DNA from: Coptis chinensis | Lineage: Eukaryota; Streptophyta; Magnoliopsida; Ranunculales; Ranunculaceae | Assembly (NCBI GenBank): GCA_015680905.1 | Contig: CM027378.1 | Span: 45,400,001-45,464,000, forward strand | Reading direction: 5' to 3' | Length of the DNA stretch: 64,000 nucleotides | Part shown: piece by piece, positions 12,491 through 22,064 of the stretch | How positions within the stretch are numbered: the first letter of the stretch is position 1 | Layout: each line of letters begins with the position of its first letter | Notes under the pieces: generated by a model | Told to the model about the DNA's origin: nothing | The model's input: only the letters and a program-made list of their open reading frames with translations | The model's database searches: none | Made by a program: the position numbers and the translations under genes

Positions 12491-13389
12491 ACTCCACCTG
12501 CTCACGGATAATATGTTTTTCTCATGGTTATCCAGCTTCTCATATTAATCTCTTATACAACTCAACCTGCAATAGACAACCTAACACATTATCATAAGGA
12601 TACACAACATAATCATGCACCTTAGAGTTCGAACTCGATATCAGATAATAATATTTAGTGAAAGTTCTCAATACATTGTGATGTCAACATTAATGGCAAT
12701 TTTATAGTTTTTAGATTTCTTAACATATACTTGTCTTTTTTAATGAAAACATTATGATGAAAATACATTATTTCATATCATCATTGGTGTTTATTATATA
12801 CCCGGATTACATTGATTATAAAAATCTTGAGAATCTACAAAACCAAAGCCAAATTCAAATGAAAATTTTCTAAATTATACTTCGTGTAATTAGATTACTT
12901 TCCTAGTTTAAGATTCAAGTAAATATCATTCTCAATAGCCTGCAAGATATTTCAATGCAACTCTCAATAACATTAATCAAAATGTAATGGTTTTGCAACA
13001 AAAATCAAGATATTACTTTGTATTTGCCTGAACCAAAGTGTCTTTGAATGGTTTTTTTATTTTGGTTTGGATTGCATGCGTATTGAACAGCTCAAATGGA
13101 ACATTCGTAGGACCCTACAGTTTTAACTCTTTCAAAAATTATCAACTGCACATAGGTTTCAAACTTTCAGTATAGTTGTCAAATTACTCACCAAGACTCA
13201 GGACTCCAATTCTACACATTGCTAATTAAAAAAATTATTCAAGCTTCAAAAAGAGCCAAGCTAGCCTATTACATTTTCAACAGCAAGCAACAACTTGTGA
13301 AGAGTCTAAATTTGATTGAGTTGCGAGGACCCCAAGTAATTAAATGCTTTGGGAAAATTATAAAAGAAAGAAGAATTATTAGTTACCAG
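12491..13389. other. Gap, nothing recognised
   Basis: AT-rich sequence with no gene, repeat or hairpin that I could support. Confidence 0.3.
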
Positions 13390-13431
13390 GCAGGCATGCA
13401 AAATGAGAGATGGGATGACAGAGAGTGGTAC

Positions 13432-14340
13432 CTTTTGGGGCTGGGGAATAGAGGAACGGAGCTTTTGGATGTTGGAATTGATGGAGAGGGCACGCTGACA
13501 GAGCGATTGTTCTTCTGCTGTGGATTTGGAGATGAAGCTGCAGGCTGACTCTTGCAACTCCTTTGCCAGCTCCCCCAATATGTTTTCAGAGTGGACGCCA
13601 TGTTGTCATATATCAGAAGATGCAGACTCTTTTCAGAATTTGTGTACAAATATAAGTTTATAAGAGTCAGCACATTTGCATTCTCAGCATGACACTTATT
13701 TGCACTGTCTATATCGTTGTTACAGATAAATGGAGTCAAAACCATTCTACTTCACTATTGTGTTTTATATCCTATCAAGATTAACATATTTAATGCTTTC
13801 TTTTCAGTATGTTCAATAATTGGATTAGTACCTGAGAGGTCCCACATGATCAGTGCTAGTTAACGAATGAATTATTGTTTTCTCTAGCAAAGGTGGTGAC
13901 ATCTGCGATACAATATGAGTTGAATCTTCAAATGACACTCCTGGAGCCTCAGGATCCAACACATCCACAGTGGAGTGGGGAACAACCATGTGGAAAGGAT
14001 CCTGTCCAACTTGAACATCTGCTTCCTTACTCACTGAACTCTTATCTTCAAATTCAGTATGTGATAAAGATGAAACCGAGCCGTAAGGAACATCCTTAGT
14101 CACCGATGGCTTTAATCGGAGCATATAGATCAAAGATCATTCGATTATCGCCCGAAAAACTCAGTTCTTATAACATCACTCACTAATTGTGGCTAATTCT
14201 CTAGATTTAAATTCATTCTCCTCAATTTCATGCAAAAGTGATGATGCAACGCAAACCCCATCACTGCCAGAGGCAGTCTCCTCACGTATGCAACCTTTGG
14301 GCAGTTCTTCTTCAAATAAGTTCAAACCAACGCACGTACA
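13432..14340 (-). pseudogene. Fragments of an unrecognised gene
   Basis: Three stretches read like old exons on the minus strand. One (about 14170-14330) contains ELPKGCIREETASGSDG. One (13832-14120) contains DPEAPGVSFEDSTHIVSQ and ends at a CTCAG/GTACTAAT donor. One (13432-13600) contains ENILGELAKELQES and KSTAEEQSLCQRAL and ends at an AAAAG/GTACCA donor. They are separated by stops, and I could not join them in one frame with standard splice sites. The composition looks like a real plant protein rather than random sequence. I do not recognise the family. This is probably a decayed or partial duplicate. Confidence 0.35.
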
Positions 14341-14743
14341 CACACTCTTACTATAGATTTTTTTCGGTTTTGTTGTTAATGGAGAAGTTTTGGTTGTGAA
14401 GAATGGAGGCGAGAATTAAGAAAACCCAATTCATGAAACCCCATCTCTTGATTTACTCGAATCTTTCACTCTTCTGAGAGAAAAACGCAATAGAGGATGG
14501 CTACTTCTACAATCGCAGCTTCAGGAAAAAAGTTAGGTTTTCGGTAGAATTTGTATAAGGTTTATTTAATTTGTTATTTATTTTTTTAATTTGAGGAGGC
14601 CATAGAAAATTAAGAATAGATTAGGGGGATTTAAACAAACCTGGGAAGGTGTTTCAAATTATTAGGACCTCATCTTTTTTAGGAACCACTAATATTGCTT
14701 GGGTAAGAAAATAGAGCGATATGGTGAGGAGAGAGAATGTGCG

Positions 14744-14744
<1 letters not shown>

Positions 14745-14780
<36 letters not shown>
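14745..14780. repeat. (TA)18 microsatellite
   Basis: Uninterrupted TA dinucleotides. A run of 49 A residues follows at 14849-14897. The two flank a short unique stretch and may mark the tail of a lost retroposon, but no retroposon body was recognised. Confidence 0.9.
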
Positions 14781-14782
<2 letters not shown>

Positions 14783-14848
14783 ACTATTTTTTCGTGACAC
14801 TCTAGCAGAATAACATCTGCAAATTGTGTTTGGTACTTTAATTGTATG

Positions 14849-14897
<49 letters not shown>
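14849..14897. repeat. Poly(A) run of 49
   Basis: An unbroken run of A on the plus strand. Its length may be unreliable in the assembly. Confidence 0.9.
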
Positions 14898-14898
<1 letters not shown>

Positions 14899-15247
14899 AT
14901 ATCTTGAGATAACTAAAACTTTTGATACTCCTAAAAAAAGGTAGTATCATGGGGGGAGAGTTCCATATCTCTTGGGTGTATTTTCCTTAGTGGTTCCACA
15001 TTGCAATTTGTAAGGAGTCTGTGGTTTAGGAAATATAATCCAAGTAGAGAAAAAAAAAATGCATGATAAACAAATGTTTTTGGTTTTCCATACTACGAGT
15101 CCATGATTACAGAGAACTACAACACTCTGTGCCCAAACCTTTTCTCAACATACCAAACCTGAAAGATAGACATAAACATAATATTAAACACAAAAAAACC
15201 TAGTTTTTTTTTCTTCGATAATAAAAAACCTAGCTTTCATAACATAC

Positions 15248-15362
15248 TAACATGCAAATATAAGTATAAAAAAAGCTAAAAGAAACAAGCATATATCAAT
15301 GTCCTTTTTAGAAGGACCTTGATATATGTTTGTCTCTTTTGCACTTATATTTGCATATTGTG
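15248..15362. repeat. Imperfect inverted repeat (MITE-like hairpin)
   Basis: The left arm (TGCAAATATAAGT...CATATATCA...GTCCTT) and the right arm (AAGGACCTTGATATATG...ACTTATATTTGCA) are reverse complements over about 50 bp, with a spacer of about 6 bp. Transcription of either strand would give a stable hairpin. No target duplication was resolved. It could be a foldback MITE. Confidence 0.6.
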
Positions 15363-16002
15363 CAAATATATCATTTTTGTACTTGAGAAAGATAGCTAAA
15401 TAACAGCGCACTTCTCCAATAAAGATATTGTACTATCAAATATTACACCCTCTAAGATCACTAGTCTTATTTTATTCTCTCTCTCTTTCTCTTCTCTCGT
15501 TTTTTTTTGTTTGTTTTTTGTTTTTGTTTTTTTGTTTGTTTTTTTGTTTTTGTTTTTCTTCTCCTCTTCTTTATAACTTCCTTTCTCTCATTTTCTAACC
15601 TCCTCTTGTGGTTCGTTGATCTCTATTTCATCCAGCGTTCTCTCTCCCTCCATGTGTCGCGACGGTTTCCTTGCAGTTAGGGTTCTGCAGATTTGATCCA
15701 CTGCAGCATGTCTTTTCTTTCCTATACCGCATCCGGCCCACTTGCCACCAATAACCTCTCATGTCATGAATATGTCCTATATAGATATTAAATCAAATAC
15801 CATTAATACTGAACAGCCGAGAATGCTCCCAATGAAACACGTCAGCCCCTTTTTTCTCTTAGATAGACACCTCAGTTTTTACAATGATTCGGCAGGAAAA
15901 AAAAAAAAAAAAAAAACACGCCCAGGTTTGGAAACTGTTCGGGTAATAATCCGAAATAAAATAAAAAGATAAATAAATTTAATAAATCTTTTGTCAAAAT
16001 AA

Positions 16003-16226
16003 AAAACCTCCCGAGTTCGCTTCCATTCTCAACAAAACCCTTCCACCTACCAACCTAAAAAAAAAAGGCAAAAGACTCTTCGTCAAAATCCCACCCAATC
16101 AATTATATATATATAAACCCTTTCAACTTTTCTTTGTCATCAAAACGCAAATAAATTATTACGTACAAAGGTGAGAAATTGGAAGGAGCAGAGATTGATG
16201 AATTGATTACCTCTGTTCAACCAAAA
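16003..16226 (+). promoter_or_regulatory. Promoter and 5' leader, duplicated (copy 1)
   Basis: It contains CCAATCAATTATATATATATA (a CCAAT motif and a TATA box at 16104-16117), a pyrimidine-rich leader and a perfect donor-like ACAAAG/GTGAGA near 16170. It precedes the open frame at 16424-17038. The whole block is repeated at 17877-18120. Copy 1 has an intact TATA box, while copy 2 has a T-run in its place. Confidence 0.55.
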
Positions 16227-16244
16227 GTTTAACAAAAAAAAAAA

Positions 16245-16403
16245 ATGAAAGAGTTGAATCCTCTTTCCTCTTCCATTATTACTACAGTTGGTGGACTCTC
16301 TCGCTCTTTTCTCTCTCACACATCAAGCCCTCAAAACCAACCAGGTATATTTCTCTCTCCCACTATAAGATCTATCTCATCATTTCATCACTTCAATTTC
16401 TAA
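16245..16403 (+). other. Upstream ORF or skipped leader segment
   Basis: The first ATG after the TATA box opens a 52-codon frame (starting MKELNPLSS) that ends at TAA 16401. It is out of frame with the main ORF. If the leader intron (donor near 16170, acceptor TAG at 16429-16431) is spliced, this ORF is removed. If the intron is retained, it would act as an upstream ORF. This is an inference from sequence only. Confidence 0.35.
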
Positions 16404-16423
16404 TCAAATTATTGTTTTTTGTA

Positions 16424-17038
16424 ATGAGTAGAATAATTGGTGGTGATGGGGGACTTAAAATTTTGTTGAGAAAGAGAATGGTTGGTTTAAAATCACGAGT
16501 AGTTTCAGATTGTATGGGTAAAGAATGCCTGAACTGCGTTAGTGGAGTACGTAAAGGTCGTGCTCAAATTCTAGATCAACAACCACGTAAGCAGCCCAAA
16601 GGTCAAGGAGGGGCAGCGGCCGTTGCGACGAAGAATAAGAAGCCACAAGTTTTAGTTAGTAATTGTGTTAGAACTAGAGATGCAATTGCTAAAGAGACAG
16701 CTGCAGGGAAAGGGAAATGGAAAGTGGTAGTTGGAATTGAGATAAAGAAGTATAAGAAGAAGAGTTGTAGTAAGAAGAAGATTAGTGGTGTGAGAGCTAG
16801 GACTAGATTGGCTACTGCTGCTAAGGCTGCTACTATTATTATGATTTCTGAGGAGGAGGAGGAGGAGAGTGAATTGCGTGGTCGGATTGGAGAAGGTGGT
16901 GGTGGGAGTGATACTAATTCAAGGGAAAAGGTTGAGAGTTACGAGAAAGTCATGGTGGCGGAAGATTGTGGTGGTTTGAGTGCTAATAAAGCCGCTGGGC
17001 AAGAAGAAGAAGGCAATACTACTCCTTTTCCTGACAAG
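16424..17038 (+). CDS. Unrecognised Lys-rich/acidic protein, first coding exon
   Basis: An open frame of about 205 codons runs to a good donor AAG/GTAATC at 17038-17040. The start is ATG 16424, or ATG 16478 if the leader intron ends at 16431. The protein is very basic in the middle (KKYKKKSCSKKK near residues 112-125), followed by GVRARTRLATAAKAA, then a six-Glu tract (near residue 144) and a Gly/Ser-rich acidic tail. This suggests a disordered nuclear protein. The GVRARTR segment faintly recalls the N-terminal motif of plant CDK inhibitors (ICK/KRP), but the diagnostic C-terminal CDK/cyclin-binding block was not found downstream, so I do not assign that family. If no second exon exists, the frame continues four more codons and stops at 17053. 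Confidence 0.5.
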
Positions 17039-17876
17039 GTAATCTATGTTTGACATTTCCATTCAAGTGTGTGCTTAGCTGTAGCTTGGTATCATGGAAG
17101 CTCTGCAATTTTTGCCATATTGACATTGATGCTGGAACATGCTTAATATGTTTTTTATAACCTGCAATTGAATGATTGATGTGGAAATAACTAAATTCTC
17201 TATCCATTCTTCACGACTTCACAATTTGAATCGATCAATTAAAAAGATTTAATCTTTTATTGGTTGGCAGAGTATGCATTTGAGGCGGTAAAGTCGGCTG
17301 GTATAAGTCTATCTCACCAGCTCTACCGTCCTTATATGACTTGACATGCAATGGTTCTTTAGGTTGTCCGCATCACTCGCTATGTGTAGTTATGTTTTTC
17401 ATTTTTTTATATATTTTAAGATTTATGTTATGTTAAGTCAATCCATATTACTGAATAAATTAGTTTGTTGTTTGGATTTAATAAGTGTTAGTGAGATAAT
17501 TTAGTTTTTTCTTTGGATTTGATTGGTGTTAGTAGGACGATGGCCGCGTTAAAGGAACCAGTGTATTGATTGGTGATATTACAATCACTTTCATTACGGG
17601 AATTGTACTTGATTAATTGTTGTGTGTCTTATAGGATTTGAAAGAAGGAATTGTGAAAGGGGCTGTTAAAACTTGGCCTTTTTTATAGAACATGAGAAAA
17701 TTCTTACTGGAATGAATGGAGCAATTAATTGTCGAGTTTAAAGTTGTCGATGAACCTGCTATGGTCTTCACGGTTCACACATGAAAGAGAAAACACAGAT
17801 AATTAATTTCCAGGTATGAACTAAACATGTCTCATTAACTTACTAAGTTTTATTTGAAATAATCTACTACATCAAT

Positions 17877-18120
17877 CAAAACCTCCCGAGTTCGCTTCCA
17901 TTCTCAACATAACCCTTCCTTAAACCTATCAACCCAAAAAAAAAGAAAAAAAAGAAAGAGCAAAAGACTCTTCGTCAAAATCCCACCCAATCAATTCTAT
18001 TTTTTTTTAAACCCTCTCAATTTTTCTTTGTCATCAAAACACAAATAAATTATTGCGCACAAAGGTGAGAAATTGGAAGGAGCAGAGATTGATGAATTGA
18101 TTACCTTTGATCAACCAAAA
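17877..18120 (+). repeat. Promoter/leader duplication (copy 2)
   Basis: A near-identical copy of 16003-16226, including CCTCCCGAGTTCGCTTCCAT, GACTCTTCGTCAAAATCCC, the ACAAAG/GTGAGA donor-like site and GAAGGAGCAGAGATTGATGA. The TATA stretch is replaced by a T-run. Reading on from the donor-like site, copy 2 stays open through ETRRFSTLYIEENS before a stop near 18172. No recognisable coding region follows within 1 kb. Confidence 0.75.
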
Positions 18121-21100
18121 AAATTGGAAGAAACTCGAAGGTTTTCAACTCTATATATCGAGGAGAACTCCTAAAACCTGCAAGGTATGCTGATTCATGG
18201 ATCACACGTTCAATGTTGAGTGACTTCGGTGTGAAAGAAATCCTTTTGTAAGTTCGATGGTATTTTTATGTTTCTTATCTATCTCATCAATTGTTTTCTT
18301 CTTCGTATTCAAACAGTGAATTCTGATTAAAATTACTTAAATTATCTCACCATCATTTTATTACTTTGTGCTTCTTTTTTTCAACTAAGAATCAAAGTTT
18401 TGTTTCGCCTATTTTATTGCATTCAAAAGGAGCTTCTATTTGAGGTCCCGAACATACTAGCTTAATGTCTCTTATTTGAATTTTAACTTGGTGTACATGT
18501 ATACATATTGATAAGCTCACATGATATGATTTTGTTAAGCAAGTACAAGTGATTGTTCATTTACTTGAGACCAACCATTTGAGAATGTGATGCTTGAAGA
18601 TTGACCTGATGATATTCAGTGGAAAAGACTCCCAAGTAGATGAAGCTATGCAAGAAATAAACATAGTTCTCAGGTACATTTAGAGTCATATTTGTGATAA
18701 ATTGCTAAAACACCCAATGCGTCAGATTTTGAATTGCAGGTAAACACCATTAACTGTAAAAGTTCTATCACTAATAGGTCTATAAATTATCCAAAGTTCA
18801 ACACTATCATCCCAACCCAAGAACTTAAAAACAAACCGGCGGCCGCGACGGGAGTTCGATCAACTGAAGTTTTTGACATGATGCTATTGCTAAACGGTTT
18901 TCATAGAAAAAAATACTGTAATCTAACGAGTAGCATTAAAAGAGGTTTAGAAGGTGGGAAAGTTTTGAAGATTTTAGTCTCAATTTTGGCTTTGAGAAGA
19001 TAAAAAGATGGAAGCCACTATAGGTCTAACCAGGTGCTCAAGTTAAAAGGTTTTATGCTGGCTTTGTCCTGTTTATGTTTTAATTACTTTCTAATTACAG
19101 ATTCTAAACATGTGGCTAGGATTAGTGCACACTGAAATGCATTTAAATAGGTGCGCATTGTAGATTTGGTATTCTTGAAATTAAGGACTGAAGCTGAAAA
19201 ATTATGAGTGTAGTCATTAGTCGTTTATAAGAACTGAATCCTGAGAGATACATTGGTTCCTCTTGATTGGTTTAGGAGTTTACATGGTATTCATACATTG
19301 CTTTGTTCAGTTTCCATGTGTGTGTTGTGTGCTTGAATTTCTGACCATGGAACTTTTTGACGACCTATATGATACCTCAGTCGCTTTAAAAGTTTCATAA
19401 TATTGGCATCTCATATGCTACTTGGTTTTTTCTTATAGAATTCTTTGTGATTCTAGTGATAAGTGACTAAGCATCATCATACAACACTTAAAAATGAAGA
19501 GGGGTGGTCTCAAAATTGCTAATATGTCATCAATGGGGGTTCAAACGATTTTAGCAAGCCTCAAGGTATGCTCTTTGCCACCTTTATTTTTGATTCATTT
19601 GAAATTTGGCAATTTTCTTATTAGCTTTTCTTTACTGAAAGATGGTTTTTTTTGGCAATTTGAATCAATTTTTGTGCCCAATAGATGTTGTGTTTTTATC
19701 TTTTTTCTCCAATGAAACCAACGGATATCCAAGATGGAAGAAAGATGGAGGTCTAACCGATTGCTTACTTAAGTGGATGAACAAATGGAAAACGGTAATT
19801 TCTTTATTCACGTTAAAACATGATTACTTTACCATGATTATTTCTTACCATGTCATTATTGAATTTAGCAATTTGCTTACAATAATGTTATTATTGAATT
19901 CTCAAATACATCTCTTTAACTTAAGTTTTGATTGCGTCTCTAAGTGGTTAGACAATTAACGTGGCTGCATAAGTACTTTTGGATGGAAACGAATCACTAC
20001 CTTTTTAATCTATATTAAACTTTGATTAGAGTGGGTAGTATTGAACACTGAAAGTGTTTTAATCTTGTGTTCCATGTGGTTGTAAAAGCTGTGTTAAGGC
20101 CTTGACCACAAGTTTTGGAGGTGTATGAATTTTGGGTTCCATGTGTTTGTAAAAGTTGTGATTCCTTTTTTCATATTTCTCTTAAATTTTCATTCTTTCT
20201 TTTCAAGCATTGGATAACATGATCCACAATATTAAAAACTATTAATGTAACAATTTAATAGAATTGTTCTATACGACAATCTAATTGAGCCCCCTTCCCA
20301 ACCTTACAAAGCTTCATTGGTATTCTCATATAATGTACCACGTGATTTCTTTTGTTGTTGTCAAACTTTTTGTTCTATGTCACCCCCGTTTATTGAGCTC
20401 AAAAACTGATGATTAGCAGTTGAGCTTTGTTTAGAAAATTCTTTGGGTGGTAATTTCTAATGTCATTATTTGTACTTTTTCTTTATGTGCTTATATTTTG
20501 CTTTTTCTGTCGTATCTTTATTGTTTTTTAGTTCTTCCAATTAACTTGCCTTGTAGTTCTTTAATGTTGTGGTATCGGTTTTGGCATTTCGTTTACCAAT
20601 TTACATTCGACACATACTTTGGAATCTACTTCCTCTAAGTAGCTTCTTTCCAATCGCAATATGGTAATCTCTCTAATTTCATTTTCCAGGCTAGTTGATT
20701 TCTTAAACTTCAATTAGATTTAAGAAAAGCCCAAAGTCCAAATAAGAAACCTACCTTCGTTGGAAACCTTATAAGTTATAACCAAAAGAAAAAAAGAAAA
20801 TAAAAACTCTTCATCAAAACTAATCCCAAAACCAAAATCTAAAATTTCTCTTTCCAGACACTCAATCGATCTTCTCCTCGCCTCTCCACACTAGCACACT
20901 CTCATAAACAATAGGTTTGGTTTGGTTTGGTTTGGTTTTGACATTTGGTACTCAGATAGCAATCATCAAGGTTTTCTTTTTATTTTATTGTTTTGGATTA
21001 GTTGTGCTCAAGTCTTTTATTTTGATTGTTGGCTTGATATGAATGATTTGATTGTCACATGGAAACCTTGAACACACACTCTCTAGCTCAATGATTAGAT

Positions 21101-21430
21101 TGTATACACAATCTCCATTACCGAACTCAATGATTTATAGCACAAAAAGGATAAGATTCTGCTAATCATTTGTTGGAGTAATTTAGACATGTTTAAACAA
21201 TGATGGAGTTTGTGTAGCATGTCACTGAGATGCACCCTTGGCAGATATGCTATTATTTGCAAGACAGGTGTATATATGTGTAAGCACCTCTGTCACTAAA
21301 TTGCATCATAGTCTTTTATCTAAATCTCCGTACATCAACACATGCAAATAAGTATCAGCACCTGAACGAGCCACAATGTAGAAATAACCTCTTAAATTTA
21401 GTCTGCGATAAAGGTTTTCCTTCTTTCGAC
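18121..21430. other. Gap with low-complexity DNA only
   Basis: No gene is recognised in 3.3 kb. Small open frames at 18734-19003 and 19642-19959 have no known motif or convincing splice sites. A short (GGTTT)n run lies near 20921-20948. A pyrimidine-rich stretch at 20800-20900 weakly recalls the 16.0 kb leader, but not enough to call it a third copy. Confidence 0.35.
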
Positions 21431-21592
21431 ATGAAACATGTAGGAAGGATGGCAAGAGAATTTGGTAAACCAAGGTCCGACCCATTTGAGGTAAGGAATG
21501 GCGAGAAACTTCCCAGCTATCAGGGGGACAATATCAATAGTGATGCCTTCAATGAGAAATCTAGAACACCTGATCCCCAAAGGCTGTTTTGA
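21431..21592 (+). pseudogene. DAHP synthase (class II, shikimate pathway) exon remnant
   Basis: The plus strand reads [17 protein letters not shown], then [13 protein letters not shown], then [15 protein letters not shown], and then a stop. This matches the conserved core of plant plastid 3-deoxy-D-arabino-heptulosonate-7-phosphate synthase, the first enzyme of the shikimate pathway. The equivalent segment in intact enzymes is [18 protein letters not shown] followed by the LPSYRGDN and DPQRM motifs. Only about 50 residues are present. Upstream sequence is unrelated and the next expected residues are lost at the TGA at 21590. No flanking exons were found. It is a single-exon fragment, probably captured or duplicated by a transposon or repair event, and not a working gene. 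Confidence 0.8.
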
Positions 21593-21850
21593 GCCAATCT
21601 TTTAATCAGGTATGAAACATGGTTTATAATAGTTGAAATATAGATTAGCGTATCACTTTATCTTCCATTTCTTTTTCCTTATGGTATGGTTTGAATTGAC
21701 TCTTCAAGTAAAGCAACATACAAATTATTAGCATAAGGTAAGAATGTAAGATGTCTTTTCTCCAGGAGAGATCGAAGGTACAGTCTCTTGCAATCAATAA
21801 ATATTTATTGTGTATTACCTTTTTAACTTGGTTATCTTGCAAATTAGCAT

Positions 21851-22026
21851 CTTAATTATTTAGCTCAATGGAAGAGCACTTGGATGTGAAATACATCCTA
21901 AGAGACGGTGGTTCAAATCCACCAAGGTCATGTCCATAATTTGAGATGGACATACATGTCGCTCTAGATGAAATGAAGTCTATGGAGGTACATGCTAAAA
22001 TCAAGTTCTCTGATTTTTTTAGTGTT

Positions 22027-22064
<38 letters not shown>
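21851..22064 (+). repeat. tRNA-like SINE candidate with poly(T) tail
   Basis: TAGCTCAATGG (21861-21871) fits an RNA polymerase III A box with a D-arm (GCTC/GAGC). GGTTCAAATCC (21910-21920) fits a B box inside a perfect T-arm (GGTGG/CCACC). The acceptor stem does not pair and the anticodon region forms an over-long stem, so this is not a working tRNA gene. A 36-T run at 22029-22064 could be the poly(T) end found in some plant SINEs. No target duplication was resolved. Confidence 0.4.

Noticed and set aside
13219..13548. 109-codon plus-strand open frame
   Set aside because: It overlaps exon-like sequence on the minus strand with better splice signals and has no domain of its own.
16424..17038. 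Plant CDK inhibitor (ICK/KRP)
   Set aside because: Only a short GVRARTR-like resemblance. The defining C-terminal block was not found in any downstream frame.
20720..20900. Third copy of the duplicated promoter/leader
   Set aside because: Only short pyrimidine-rich words and an ACTCTTCATCAAAA phrase are shared. It does not align along its length.
21851..21935. A working tRNA gene
   Set aside because: The D- and T-arms fit, but the acceptor stem does not pair and the anticodon arm is over-long.
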